This document shows positions 11,302 through 23,034 of a stretch of 64,000 bases of DNA, one piece after another; the first letter of the stretch is position 1; each line of letters begins with the position of its first letter. The stretch is taken from positions 1 through 64,000 of the forward strand of contig NC_092404.1 of the NCBI RefSeq assembly GCF_009017415.1, in the 5' to 3' direction. The DNA is from Aspergillus flavus (lineage: Eukaryota > Ascomycota > Eurotiomycetes > Eurotiales > Aspergillaceae). A program made the translations under genes and the position numbers. The notes under the pieces are model-generated. The model had not been told where the DNA came from. It worked only from the letters and a program-made list of their open reading frames with translations, and ran no database searches.

Positions 11302-12193
11302 CTATATCTTCGAGAACCCTCTTGCAGGTAATGCTGTCTCTACATCAAACTCAGTCGTGCAAAGCAAAAATGTATCTTTCAGAGACTACACCAACAGATC
11401 AGAATTTCACTTCAGTAGCAAGGCAAATGAAAAAGGAACATTAAGTTATAATTTTGGGGAAGGGACTTACTCCCAATCGAAACTTCTCATTGATTCTTTG
11501 ATAGTCCTCTCCAGCAAGCATATCACAAAAATGTCGGATAGAAGGATAGTGCACGATGGAAATTTCATCCCACTCCTCCTCTCCCTTCCTCTTAACATCT
11601 GTTTCTGACTCGACGTCAGGTCGAATTACCGTCGCTACCAACTTTGCATTGCCGCCTCGCCTACCAGCAACGGGACCAAACGCCTGCCCGTACTTATAAT
11701 AGACATCCTTTCCGCCAGGGGAGTTGAAATGTAATAAGTTGAGCATGGTTACGGGACCCGAATGCTCAGCTGACAATTTATGCATAAAGGAGAGGAGCTC
11801 TGGTGTGACCTCGAGGCTTTGAGAGCTGGTCCTACCTTGGATGTGGTTTATGGACCCGGTTAGCGGGATGGAGAGGGCGGCACGCTTCAGTGATTGGGAG
11901 CGGGCAGGGTAGGTTGCCAGCAGCTTAGAAGGGATTCCAACTAGGATGCGGTATTCGGATTTCACTTGGGACTGTAGGAATTCTGGTATTGGGAATGTAT
12001 TAGACTCTTCACTTTGAATAAGCACAAGGAGATCCCATGGGGTTGGTAGGGCATCCTTGTCAACGAGAACCGGGTGGATGACGATATGTCGGGGTCGTGA
12101 TGCAACGATGACCTTGCGGGTAGACTGGAGGTCTTGGAGGAACGTGGGCGCATCAACTTTGAGAGCAAGAAGGTGGAGGGTTGCCGTGGGCAT
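11302..12193 (-). CDS. DUF1330-like dimeric alpha/beta-barrel protein
   Basis: Exons 12193-11471 and 11385-11302 join in phase 0 across an 85-base intron (GTAAGT..TGTAG), giving 268 residues. The C-terminal half contains PVTMLNLLHF, a tyrosine-rich YYKYGQAFGPV stretch and DEISIVHYPS, the pattern of DUF1330 proteins (small ferredoxin-like, often dimeric barrels of unknown reaction). The second exon supplies LKDTFLLCTTEFDV, the usual end of the fungal versions, which supports the splice. No signal peptide or membrane segment. The N-terminal half (residues 1-115) is a divergent region that might be a second copy of the fold. Function unknown. Confidence 0.75.
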
Positions 12194-13674
12194 CTTGGGC
12201 GGTTGCTGTTTTATAATTTGGGAAGGTTGTTATCGGAGGCAATTGCTTTATGTATCTCTTCCAAAGGGGGGACCGTGGGCCCGTCCCACCGCTGGCTCGC
12301 GAGTCAGATGTAATGATCTGGGACTGAGCCATTTCAATAACGTAATTCCCGTACAAGCGGGCCACCGCGGCCCGGTCACACGCGTTTTGTACGCGCATAA
12401 TTTTATGAAGTTATTTAACCACTTGCTATACTACCGCAAATGCCTAAATTATCAAAAGCTCAGGTAGAACAGGAGGATAGCATCTTACTAGCTCTATTAA
12501 CTATTAAAAATATTAAAATTACGAGACATTTTTATGAATGAAAAAAATATGTTCCCTAGCACAATAAATGCTATAAAGGAGGACCCTTCTTGCATCTATT
12601 TTGTGGAATTGGCAGTTAAGATAGGCCCGAATTCGATCTTGCATTGCCCGACCTTCGCCGAAAATGTACAGTTCATGATACACACAGACAGCTGAGAGGC
12701 TTGTTATGGGCTGTCAATGCGGAAACATGATGATAGACTTTATATAGAAGCAGAAGGGGCTGTTACCTCCGCCTCTCCATGTAAAAAGCGGCACTCAAAG
12801 TAGGTTTACCTTGGCAAGTTTCTGGAGAAATCCTGTTCTCCAATGCCAGTATATGAGCTTAGTCTATATGGGTTGCAAAACCATCATCAAGGCAGGCAAA
12901 TGTACCCTATTCCTGCTTCTCTACTCAATAGGAAGTGGATTTCAACACTTAACCCAATATCTTGCGACCTTCGCTAATACAATAGAACGGGACCATAGCA
13001 TACATCTCCTCCTGCGCCCGCATTAGGAAATACACATTACGGTCAACACCAAGAGCAGCAACAGTTCAAAGCTGATTCAACACTCTGCTTCAATATCAAT
13101 CTAGTGATAAGACTTGTAAGACACCATAAATCCTTATGTTGTAACTCCTTGGCCCAACATATTCGCCAAGTGCGTCTGCACAGATCTCAGATGAACAAGC
13201 AACACCCTAAATCCGCGCTACTGCCTTCCCAATCTCCTATATATATGGTGTGACCTGTGTTTCGCACCACTTCCAGTACTTCCAGCAGAGACTTATATCT
13301 AACAGATCCATGCGCACTGGTTCTAATTTGCCGAATGGCGCGACTAGAGAGGCGAATCAGTTTCTGTATTAACAAATATTGGGATTCATACTTACCCCAA
13401 CCGCCGTTATTCTCTTCCGTAATGGATGGATGAAGGCCGGCAAAGTGTTCTGCGTAAGCCCCATTAATTGGAGGGTGGCTAATAAGTTTCTAGAAAGAGT
13501 CAGACTACTTTGGGCAGAAAAAAGGCTTCAATAAAGCGTGAAAGGAAGATGTATACAAATATAGCTAGTTATAATTTAGGCATTGACTGTTGGAGGTTGG
13601 TCACAAAATTGCCTAGATTTAAACTCTGTTAACAGAAGTTAGTAATTATTAACAATATTAATAGAGTAGTACAG
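12194..13674. other. Gene-poor stretch
   Basis: Contains the presumed promoter of the DUF1330-like gene at its left end. The remaining ORFs are short (71 codons or fewer after 12470) and without recognisable domains. Nothing convincing is seen. Confidence 0.5.
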
Positions 13675-14426
13675 TTATTTGACTATATTAATGATGCCCT
13701 TGCTTCTAGCTCTTCTTGCGTACTTAACAGCATATAGAACGTTTCCCGCTTTGCTTCGGGAATATTTACTCCAGATCCCTGCGTCATGATAATAGTCTAT
13801 GTTAGAAAAATCAATCGCAGGTATAGGAGCAGTGTCTGCAGCACTAGAGGCAATCTAGACCACTCAAACAGAGTTCTTTGGGGCCGATGTGGTTGTCTTC
13901 ACCAAGAGGGGATGAAGGAAGTGGGTAAAAAGGAAATAACCCAAACTGTTGATTCCCAGCTGTAATTCGCAGCCTTGTACAGTCGTGGATCCCTGGGAGC
14001 GCCATCACCCCGGCGTTGTTCCAGAGGACATCTAGTCGGGACTCACGAGTGAGGAATTGCTCCGCAGATGACTTAATAGTAGCCAGATCATTCAGCTGTA
14101 AGGGGTGGAACAGCAGTTCACCAGATGACTTAGGGTGAGCTTTCCGGATCTCTTTGATTACTTCTGCAGTTTTTTTCTCACTCTGTGCCGCTAGATATAC
14201 TTTGGCATTGCGCTGATAGAGTATTGCAGCGAGCTCTTTACCGAGACCGCCTAAGCTGCCCGTTATAATAAAGACCTACCGTTATAACGCGTTAGTGATT
14301 GGCACCATTCTTTAAGAGTAGGCAGAGCGGGAGATGGTCGCCAACCTTGCCTTATTGGTCAAAGAGGTTCTACTCGGTCAATACTGGATTGTGAGGGAAA
14401 AAGGTACTCTTCCGAGATAAAGACAT
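13675..14426 (-). pseudogene. Broken short-chain dehydrogenase gene
   Basis: Reading leftwards from an ATG at 14426, exon 1 (to 14346) and exon 2 (from 14275) join over a 70-base intron. The translation follows a retinol-dehydrogenase-type SDR: VFIITGSLGGLGKEL (NAD(P)-binding TGxxxGxG region, here with S and L changes), DVLWNNAGVMA, then, after a one-base frameshift near 14010, GCELQLGINSLGYFLFTH and finally GIWSKYSRSKAGNVLYA, which holds the YxxxK active site. Stops lie in exon 1 (two) and before IASSAAD (TGA and TAG where Arg and Trp would be expected). The C-terminal part after SKGII is absent. Several lesions are C-to-T or G-to-A type, which suggests RIP leakage from the flanking repeats. 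Confidence 0.8.
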
Positions 14427-15803
14427 AATAGGCGATAATAAGTGGAATTATCTTAAGCGCTAGAGGTAGGAAGAAGATAAGAATTAGTTGAATATGCTTA
14501 GATTCTTATATAGAGATCTGGGGTCGCCACCCGCTTTCAAATTATCTTAATGGGAGCCATATTTTTGCCATCTCCGGAAGTTTTCGAAATGCAAACAAAC
14601 TGTTAACTCCGTGGATTCGCTTCTATAGGCCCAGCCATATTTGCGGGGAATATGGCCGCAAAATATATCCAAGGTTCCTACCCACAGAGTGGAGGGTTCG
14701 CTTCGAACTTAGTACACGCTAGGGCAAACCCAAACTCTTGCGTAGTTATGGTGGCCGTATTCACTGTGGATACAGAGTACTCAGTTAAGGAGTGATTGCC
14801 AGTTTCCAGGCCAATCTATCTTATTCAGGTTTTCCAGGCATATATTCTTTTTACTCGATACCTCCTCTAAACAACCTCAAAGTCCCCTAAAAGACTCGAC
14901 AGAGTAAGCGATATATATTGTTTTGTATATAAAGGATATGATGGCTTACTTTTCATATATACTGCTAGTCAACTAGATATTAGTTACAGGCCTTGAATTA
15001 TCCTACTATACAGAGAAAAGATAAATATATAATGGAAAAGGGATTTCTATATATATATGCTTATAGATCTATTATCGGCTATAACACTAGAATACACTCG
15101 CTCTAGTGCAAGATATTTCAAAGCCAACGGCTATACTTCACCTAGTCTTTGCAAGCACTGCGCAATATCCTCGAAACTGATCCTAGCCATCTTATCCCGT
15201 GACTTCCACAGCACTCAATAAAATGTTACCATTGCGCAGTACAGAGCATCGAGTGTAAAGAGGCAAATTCTAATAAACTGATCTTTAAGTGCGCGGATAA
15301 CTATCCAATATTACTACGATCTTCAAGATTGTATTGTGCGTTTTATTACTAATACTTCGCACAATATTTGTTGTATTAACTTATAAAGTCTACTCTTCAG
15401 GTGTCTTAGTACTGCTAAGAGTAGATAACTAGGTTCGTTGGCTAATTTTTCTGGATAACAGTAGTTGTCGAGAAGTAAGAATAGGGTAGGCTAGAGCAAA
15501 CAGCGACCGGTAGGGAGATCTAGATATGCTTCTATATTATTAAAAGCTGATAAGTTTCTCTTGAGTATAGCACTGAAGTTATATAATTCCTTGGTGAGGA
15601 CGGTGGCTATAGTAGTGCTTTGTTTGGTGGGAACTTGCTGAGACGTATGCCGAAATTTCATTATATGATTGATGTATATAGCGGATTGACATAGACGGGT
15701 GCCCGTCGGTCGATAACGATTGAATTAGATGTTGGAGCCTGCCAGTATGGCTGCGGCGCTCGCCGGTATGGATTGCAGCGCTAGGCCGTATGTAGTTAGT
15801 GCA
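14427..15803. other. Gene-poor stretch
   Basis: No ORF above 60 codons and no recognisable family. AT-rich patches near 14900-15080 and 15290-15400 interrupt more balanced sequence. This is consistent with decayed subtelomeric DNA. Confidence 0.5.
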
Positions 15804-16055
15804 TCAGCTGACCGTCAGGCGGCAGCTGGATATATCAGCCAGGAGAAACGTTTTGGTTCCGTTATTGATGGAGATCTCAATACCTCTGTCGTCCCCTTCC
15901 GACAGTTGATCTCTGAAATAGTCCGAACTCTTCACCCAGTCTGGCTCCCCATAATTGAGTTCATTGGCGTCAAGATCGAATTTGCGGTCTGATCCTTTGT
16001 TCTTGTATTTGACCGTGTGGCCCGTGTGATTCACGAGCTGAACAACGTAGACCAT
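15804..16055 (-). CDS. Small hypothetical protein, 83 residues
   Basis: A single open frame of 83 codons starting MVYVVQLVNH. It is hydrophilic and acidic in the middle (SSDYFRDQLSEGDDRG), followed by a strand-like region ISINNGTKTFLLADISSCR. No signal peptide, membrane segment or motif that I recognise. Codon use looks gene-like compared with surrounding noise, and it stands alone between two broken genes. It could be a fragment of a longer beta-rich protein or an unexpressed ORF. Confidence 0.3.
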   Translation of the reverse strand: MVYVVQLVNHTGHTVKYKNKGSDRKFDLDANELNYGEPDWVKSSDYFRDQLSEGDDRGIEISINNGTKTFLLADISSCRLTVS

Positions 16056-17924
16056 TTCAGCAACAAGGATTATTCTAGATAATATAGGTAGTTCGAGCCG
16101 GACCGTGATTTCACAAAAGGAGTCTACGACTTCGGGCTGTGCGCTGCCAAACTCGGTGATTTGCTCTTAAAGCTTGGGTGAATGCAACATTGATGGATCC
16201 ATGGTTAATATACCTGGCCGTCAAACTCGACATGTGATGAAAGTCCGCCTTCGTCATCGCCGCTGGCATCGGGTTAAGCTTGCAGATCCACAGTTGACGG
16301 GCTGAGTGACGAACAAGAGCGTTGCTATCTAGATGACGTGGCTTACACAGACTGGCACCTACTCGTGAGACGGGGAACGTGAGAAAACGTCATATCTGCC
16401 TCACCAACTCAGGCCTTGTTCTAGCTAGGCTAGATATAGCTGGCGTTATCTCCAACTACCAGGGAATAGAAACGTGGTGGTTATTCCTGTTTGACTTGTG
16501 CTGGGCATACAACACTCAGCTATCAGCCTCTCTATATTATATTCAAGAGAGTATATGGCAACCCAACGGGCAGAGATAAGAGACCAGCTGACGTGACATC
16601 GCAGATAGATTCCGGAATCTAGAGGACAAAAGTGTCTAGGTACAGCTAGCATTATCTCTAGCGATTAAGAAATAAAGATACGGAATTTTCCAGAGTATGC
16701 GACTCCTCCCAGCTGTGTTCAAGAGAATGTATGGCAACGCAAAAGGTAGAGATAGATCCCAGCTGCCGGCTCTCCATTCGTGGATTCCGTACATGTTGGT
16801 CGACGATACCTGAAGTGCGAGCGCTCTCATACCAGCGCTTTGCAAGCGGCTGGACTTGCTCCTCCTCCTTGTGCTGGTGGTTTCGCTTAACTACTGGAGA
16901 ACGCACGCACGCTTACACTGGCGACCAATCCTCCCAAACGGATCGGCCGACCAACGAATTTACAACACTAGCGCCCTTCCACACTCTCATGAAAATCGCA
17001 TTCTCTTTGAGCGACACAGCAGAGGCTCTGTAACTTTGGGTTTGTGGGACTCCAACAAGTGCGGACCAGAAGTTTTCGTACTATCCGGCCACCTAATATC
17101 TCCCTTAATCTTCTCGTTCTATTAGCTTCTGGTGTCGATTTACCGACAAGCATATCCTAGTAAAATTAGATGGATTTTAATATGCGGTTAAGGTCACCAA
17201 CCTGGTGCCCGGCGGGCTAACCCTTTAAGAGATAAGATGGCATGTCGGACCTCAACAATAAGCCTAAGGCTTTCTGACCAGTGAAGCAGGTATTTCCGGA
17301 AAAATCGAGATATATCTTGATTTCCTGGTAACTCAGACTTGTCGGTGGATTCAGAATTGGCTGCAAGATAAAGGTCCACCCAATATGTACAACCATATCG
17401 GAGATCGAAGGGCTGATCAGGGGTCCAGTCGGCAGGTCGTTATCTCAAAGGCCAAAATGTCGGGCTTTTCGAGACCCAGTCCGTAAATCCGCCTCCCACC
17501 GCGCTTTCGCGATTGAAAAACCAGCTATATAGCTTCATTTATATGCAAATTTTACTCCACTTAAAACCTTTTATCTAATTTGAATTGTTCATGGTTGTAT
17601 GGCTTCAATTTCTATATGGCTGCGGAGTTAAAAACTGTTCGGCAGGTGATCAACCACAGTATAGGTGTTGAAGGGCGAAGGCTTGGCAAGCGAAATTACT
17701 AAGGATCCGGATGGATTGGACTACTAATTCTATAGCTTCATCCTTTTCATTTGCGTAATACCGTAATATCGCTGTCGAGTAAGGTGATGATCGTCTTAAC
17801 ACCGCCAGTGCTTAGCCAACTCCGCACTTCAACACTTAGACTTCTTGCTGGCCTCCTAGCTCTGCATGTCTAGATGGTGGCTCGTGCGTCTGCCATATAA
17901 TTGCTTTATACGCAGGGGAGCACT
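16056..17924. other. Gene-poor stretch with a diverged direct repeat
   Basis: Several overlapping ORFs of 60-100 codons occur on both strands but none resembles a known domain. The only structure seen is the duplicated segment at 16541/16717. Probably non-coding or decayed. Confidence 0.45.
16541..16770. repeat. Diverged direct duplication (about 52 bases, offset 176)
   Basis: 16541-16592 and 16717-16770 share TTCAAGAGA, GTATGGCAAC or ATATGGCAAC, AGAGATA and CAGCTG in the same order and spacing, with scattered differences. Weaker similarity may continue downstream (GATTCCGGAATC versus GGATTCCGTACA). It looks like an old local duplication. Confidence 0.55.
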
Positions 17925-19363
17925 AACCACCAGTATCGAGAACTGAGCGGTTTAGTCGATACTGGAGAAAGTTCCATTCACGCCCGTTGTTAGTGGGATC
18001 GTCCTGCAGATCCGCTAGGGATAAATTCGGTACCATATCCTTCCGCGTCTTATCCTCGTGGATTAAAAAGAGCTCTGCCAGGTCTGTCTATGTCAGCTCC
18101 ATCTTTAAGTGGATAAAGCGCCGGAAACCAATCATTGTTAGGCGCAGCCCTTTATACGTCAATATCTGCTCATCATCGCTCTAGTAGATAAATCCTTGGC
18201 TAGTGGTAATATTCTAGATCTTCTTGCCGTATGTGCGCAGGCGGGCGATCCAGCCAAATAGAGTTTGGATCCTATGAGGTAGAAAGCGTTCCCATATGGC
18301 ATCCAGAGTATCTACGGAATGCGCCATCTCCTCCTTGTCCGCCATCTGCACGGCGCGCTCAACTACCAGCATCTGTGCCACCTTTACCAGCCCGGAGAGA
18401 TAACGGGTATACCCGTATGGCTCGTGGAAGGTCTGCTTCGCAGCATCCACCCCTAGTACAGCCAAAAAGCCGACCACCGTGCTTTCAAAGAGATCCCCCT
18501 TGAGGGAATGTCCCAGAAGCGCAATTGAGAAGTCCAGACAGGCCCGGTCCAGCGCTTGCTGTAGTGGAAGGGACCCTGATTCCTCGGTCTCCGATAAAAG
18601 CTGCTTTGCAGCCGCTTCCATCTAGTCCAGGGTAGTAAGTTTCGCGGTGGTGAGCTGATGGCAGAGAATTATTGTCTGATCCGGGCGACTGGTCCGGTAG
18701 GTAAAGCAAACTAAATGCTGCTATACCTGCCGGTAGCGCTGAGAGGCCGACGGCTTGAGATAGATCTGGATCGGATGGTCCCAGATATCTAGCTGCTTTA
18801 GGAAGCTGTTAATATAGATCTAATTAAACTTATTAATACGGCGGTTATTAATAGTATAATATGCGCGTTTAATCAGCCGTGTGACGCTCTAGGAAAAGAG
18901 GATAAGTAGTGATTTCTGGGTCTGGTTGAGCAATGCTACTAAGGCTGCTATAGTAGTAAAGGAGTGGCCGTGATGGTATTTGGGCCATTAGGTCAGCTCC
19001 AGCCAGAGAGAGATCTTAGTAGAGTCCCGTTGTTTAGAAATCTACTGACCTTTCTTCTGCTCCTCGGCCAGGTTGCAGTCCAGCTCTAGATTGGCCTGGG
19101 CCTGGATAAATTCCACCCGACTCATGCCTGCCGGCTTCTCAAGTTGACGCCTGGCCTGGCTTGAGGGTTGGATCTCGAAGAAGATACTTCCTGCAGTAGA
19201 GGGGAAAAAGCGCTGTCTCCACAGCCCGACAGGTATAGTTGCAGCGGGGACAGCCCAGACCAGGGAAGACTGGTAAACCCGGCACGGGGGGGCTGTTGGG
19301 CGGTGGGAACACGCAGGTTTCCCGGGCTGGGTCAAGCCAGGGCCGCTGGAGCATTTCAGTCAA
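17925..19363 (-). pseudogene. Decayed OrsD/DUF3505-type gene (zinc finger plus C-terminal region)
   Basis: Several minus-strand frames together spell one protein family seen widely in fungal genomes (DUF3505, like the OrsD protein of the orsellinic acid cluster). In order: a Cys-rich GCPRCNYTC segment (about 19270-19230), a shifted frame with the glutamine-rich run at 19140-19042, then TEESGSLPLQQALDRACLDF through LRTYGKKI (18621-18214), and finally FRRFIHLKMELT with LAELFLIHEDK (about 18150-18050). Frames shift between these blocks and stops interrupt them, including one in the last block. Relatives often lie in subtelomeres or next to helicase-like genes. Its molecular job is not established, and this copy cannot make the full protein. 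Confidence 0.65.
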
Positions 19364-19603
19364 AGCTACCCGGCGGAGCTCAGCGGTGGCAGCTGTTGGA
19401 TGGGTGGCATGATGACTACGGAGGTGGCCCTCCAGGCGCCGGGGGCAGACTGCATACTTACAGGGGATACAGACGTGTCCGGTGCCACATGGTCAAACAG
19501 CACCTGGCCCCGGATACTACAGTTGTTGTAGGAGACTCATACGGACGCCTCTCCGGTGGCAGCCTATACACCTCCGATTCGGCGGTTCGGCCTCATGAAT
19601 ACC

Positions 19604-19629
19604 ACCGGATTTGGCAGCCGAAATCCGGT
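19604..19629. promoter_or_regulatory. CGG/CCG palindrome upstream of the SDR gene
   Basis: Perfect 9-base inverted arms ACCGGATTT and AAATCCGGT separated by 8 bases, about 95 bases before the SDR start codon. CGG half sites in inverted arrangement are typical targets of Zn2Cys6 regulators, and one is encoded 1.3 kb downstream. Confidence 0.5.
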
Positions 19630-19722
19630 ATTCACCATCTATAAATCAAGCGTTGCCTCAGTCCTAGTAATATCACAAGCCTGAATCATTTTTAACATCT
19701 TGTACAAGTTGTAAGCGCCAAA

Positions 19723-20621
19723 ATGTCTAAATCAGTTTTGATCACCGGCTGCAGCAAGGGAGGATTCGGGGAGGCCATGGCCAAAGTCTACCACGCCAAA
19801 GGATTCCAGGTCTTTGCAACGTTACGCAACTTAACGAAAGTCGGATCTCTGGCCGATTATAACGGTGTTCAGATCATTGAACTTGATGTGACATCGGTCG
19901 AGTCGATCCACCAATGTGCACAGACTGTTGCGAAACATACGGGCGGGCGGCTGGATGTCCTTGTTAATAACGCCGGTGTGAACGCGATTGTACCGCTGCT
20001 CGACGCCTCCCTCGACGAGGCCAAGAAGGTCTACGATACAAATGTGTGGAGTATTGTGGGCATGGTGCAGGCTTTCGCCCCTATGCTCATCCAGGCCAAA
20101 GGGGTCGTGTGCAATATCAGCTCTGTATCCGGCGAAATGGTTTTTGCATGGGCGGGTACGTTCGCCTAGCTCTCTTCTTCATAAGGGCAGTACTCCGAGT
20201 CTGACTTTGATGAATAGGTATATATAGTAGCTCGAGAAGCGCTGGCACAAGGATTTCCGAGACGTTGCGTCTGGAGATGGCACCTCTAGGTGTGCGGGTG
20301 GTCACCGTCATCCTCGGTGGTGTCCAGACCAGCGGCAACAACCCGGAGAATATCGGCGACCTGGAGCTGCCCCCAAGTTCGCATTACCGAAAGATCACAT
20401 CGGTCATCGATCGTCATAAGAAGACGATGGTACATCCAAACAAACAGAATATCGAGATCGCAGCCAAGAACGTGGTGGATGATGTACTTCACGGTCATGG
20501 CATCTTCATTCGACGGGGCCAGGCTTCGATGCTTAGTTGGCTATGCAATACGTTTCTTCCCTACCGACTTTTTACTTGGATGATTAACCGGGAGTCCGCT
20601 TTGGATGAAATTCGATACTGA
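19723..20621 (+). CDS. Short-chain dehydrogenase/reductase (Ayr1-like)
   Basis: Exons 19723-20155 and 20218-20621 join in phase 1 over a 62-base intron (GTACG..ATAG), giving 278 residues. The N-terminal VLITGCSKGGFG is the cofactor-binding TGxxxGxG motif, LDVLVNNAGV is the NNAG motif, VCNISSVSGEM carries the catalytic Ser, and spliced YSSSR contains Tyr; the usual YxxxK Lys appears replaced by Ser or Arg around the intron, so activity needs care. Overall it resembles NADPH-dependent 1-acyldihydroxyacetone-phosphate reductases (Ayr1) and related secondary-metabolism SDRs. A hydrophobic stretch near the C terminus (LSWLCNTFLPYRLFTW) could anchor it to a membrane. It lies head-to-tail with the Zn2Cys6 gene 330 bases downstream. 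Confidence 0.85.
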
Positions 20622-20780
20622 GGGGATCTTACATGATTGTGGCGAGTCTTTTAATTGAGGATATTTCCCTTGTGCTGTGATGTATCGTGAATGTTTTTAT
20701 TTTTATCTATAGTTCTTGATTTCGTTTTGGACATTAGCAACTGCGTACGTATGAAAAAGGTTATGCAAGATTTAATCAAA

Positions 20781-20803
20781 CGGATTTCGGGGGCCGAAGT
20801 CCG
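20781..20803. promoter_or_regulatory. CGG/CCG palindrome upstream of the Zn2Cys6 gene
   Basis: CGGATTTCGG, three bases, then CCGAAGTCCG: ten-base inverted arms with a single mismatch, 150 bases before the regulator start at 20953. It shares the half site CGGATTT with the palindrome at 19604-19629, suggesting autoregulation by the adjacent Zn2Cys6 protein. Confidence 0.5.
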
Positions 20804-20952
20804 TTGCCGGCATGGGACGGAACTTGGAAGTCCGTTCAGGCCGTATTTCTCCCCTCCGGACAGTCAGCAGAGAAAGGTACTCTCGAAGATGTCATCCAAT
20901 TTGAGCTATCTCCTGAGACCTCTACTATAGCTTGTAATTTCTAATTGGCAAT

Positions 20953-23034
20953 ATGGAAGCACCGAACCCAATAACTGGAAATTCAAGCACCTATGGCCGT
21001 GCCTGCACAAATTGCTACAAGGCAAAGTGCCGATGTGTGCGTGCCGGGACTGGCAGTGACTGTGAAAGGTTGACCTGACTAGACCTGCATCTATTATAAC
21101 ATCCTGCTAACTGTCTCTTGCAGGTGTCTCCGTCTAAAGAGAAAGTGTCAACTATCTGTGTCAGTTCGCAGGCGTCGTGGTCTCATGGCGGAAGGGTCCG
21201 ATATGCGGATTGCTCGACTAGAAGAAAAGATGGAGAGTTTACTGGCTGCAATGGACACCTTTGTCAGTTCCTCTGGCTCACTTGTGGGCCTGGCGGATAC
21301 TACTCGCCCCGGAGCTACGTCAATTAGTGCTTTAGTGAACATGACGAGTTCTGGTTCCAGTGAGAGACTGGCCCTGTCGAATACCACGGTATCAACGCAC
21401 ACAAATTCATCGCCTCATTCCGTTTCTTCTGCACCATCGCCGACGGCCTCCCTGCCGAATCAAGAAGATGGACGGTTGGAATATTTCCGAACCCGAATGC
21501 TGCCGTATTTTCCATTCATCGACCTCACCCCGGAGATGACGACGCAGTATCTGCGCCAAAACAGGCCTTTCTTGTTACGAGCTATTTACACCGTCACGAC
21601 GTTCTCGACACAGGAGAAATTAGCTCAAGTAGAGGAGCTGAAGCACCTCCTCTTCACATCTGCATTGCTCAAGGTCGAGTCCAGCATTGACATGCTTCTA
21701 GGGTTACTGACGTATATTGCCTGGAGTACCGATACTTTCCTCGGCAGAGCGGATTTAGTGTCTCGCCTCATGATGCTCGCGACATCCCTAGTATATGATC
21801 TGCGGTTGTTCAGGCCGTCCCCACCTGATGTGCAAGTCATGATGGCTATCTCTCAGGGTCAAGATGAGGAAGCAAGACAACACCCCAACACTGAAACGCC
21901 GTTTAGTTTAGCTGAAGGGCGGCGGGCAGTATTGGCATGTTTCGTACTGAGTTCCAAGTATGTATCAGGCCTACTTGATCTTCATTATTTTCCAACACTA
22001 CATCTCTTAGGCCAATACCTAATATGTGACCCGCCCTAGTCTTTCGTCTCACCTGGGCCGTCAAGATGCCTTGAATTGGACGCCCAAAATGGAAGAGGCA
22101 CTCCAGATGCTAACACTCAATGGGCCTTGCCCTACGGACAAACTATTTGTCTTGCAAGTGCGCTTGCAGCTGTTGAAGCAAAAGGCGGAGAATGTCCGGC
22201 ACGGCGGGGGGGTAGGATGCACTCACACAGAGACAGATCCGGCCACGGTCTCGCTTCCGCATTTATTGTATTTCAAGATGCTACGCAGGCAGGTGCAAGA
22301 GCTGAGGTCTTCATTCCGGACCGATCTTCACCAAATCGGTAAGGGATCTTTCTAGTAAATTACCTGGCAGAGTGTCTTCTTTGCAGATTTATTGATACCT
22401 CTATGATGGTACAGACATTCTCCATGCTCACGCTCAGTATATCGAACTATACATAAACCAACTAGCTTATTCCATGACTTACGAGCCGCAACCTCTTAAT
22501 ATTAGCGGACGATTGGGGTTCGAACGCTTTGAATGCTTATGGCAGTCAGTTGAAGACATCAAAGTATGGCTGGACAGCTTCGATGCCATCCACCACTCTA
22601 CACTCATCGGCCAACCTTTTCACTTTTGGTCCCAGATGATCATGAGTCTCACGCTGCTGAAATATCTTTCTACCCTCCAAGACCCCGAATGGGATTGCCA
22701 AGCGGTGCGGAACGCGGTCCCGCTCATCTCGACAATTGACTCTATGCTACAGAAGCTGGATCAGGGCAGCCAGCAGCCAGAGCTTCAGTGCAACGACCAT
22801 TTACTCCACTATTTATCAAAGCTGTTATTACGATGTAGGTTGTGGGCGGAAGCACGGTGGGATATGGCTTGTCCAATGCAGGAAGTGAATGTTTTTCGTG
22901 AGAGTACGCCTGATGTAACTAGGCACAATTCACATATCCCGGATCTAGATCAGATACCCTGGATGCAGTCGATGGATCTGGGAGATGATCGGTGGTTTGA
23001 CGAGGTACTGCGTATACCCACAATACTGGATTAG
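20953..23034 (+). CDS. Zn2Cys6 (GAL4-type) transcription factor
   Basis: Four exons (20953-21068, 21124-21957, 22040-22338, 22415-23034) give 622 residues with consistent phases. The first splice assembles the binuclear zinc cluster: CTNCYKAKCRC, then, after a spacer, CERCLRLKRKC, six Cys near residues 17-45. A basic RRRRG run and a short helical RIARLEEKMESLLAAM coiled coil for dimerisation follow. The rest (about residues 150-620) is the usual fungal regulator middle region, with DALNWTPKMEEAL and FECLWQSVEDIKVWLDSF. It would bind CGG half sites. Neighbours are an SDR upstream and, downstream, a DUF4267 gene and an MFS transporter, so it is probably the local pathway regulator. The third intron has no alternative clean acceptor; I used TACAG at 22414 because it keeps the frame. 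Confidence 0.85.

Noticed and set aside
12340..12400. GC-rich stretch that could fold like a tRNA
   Set aside because: No TTCGA-type T arm or cloverleaf could be found; it is a chance GC-rich patch.
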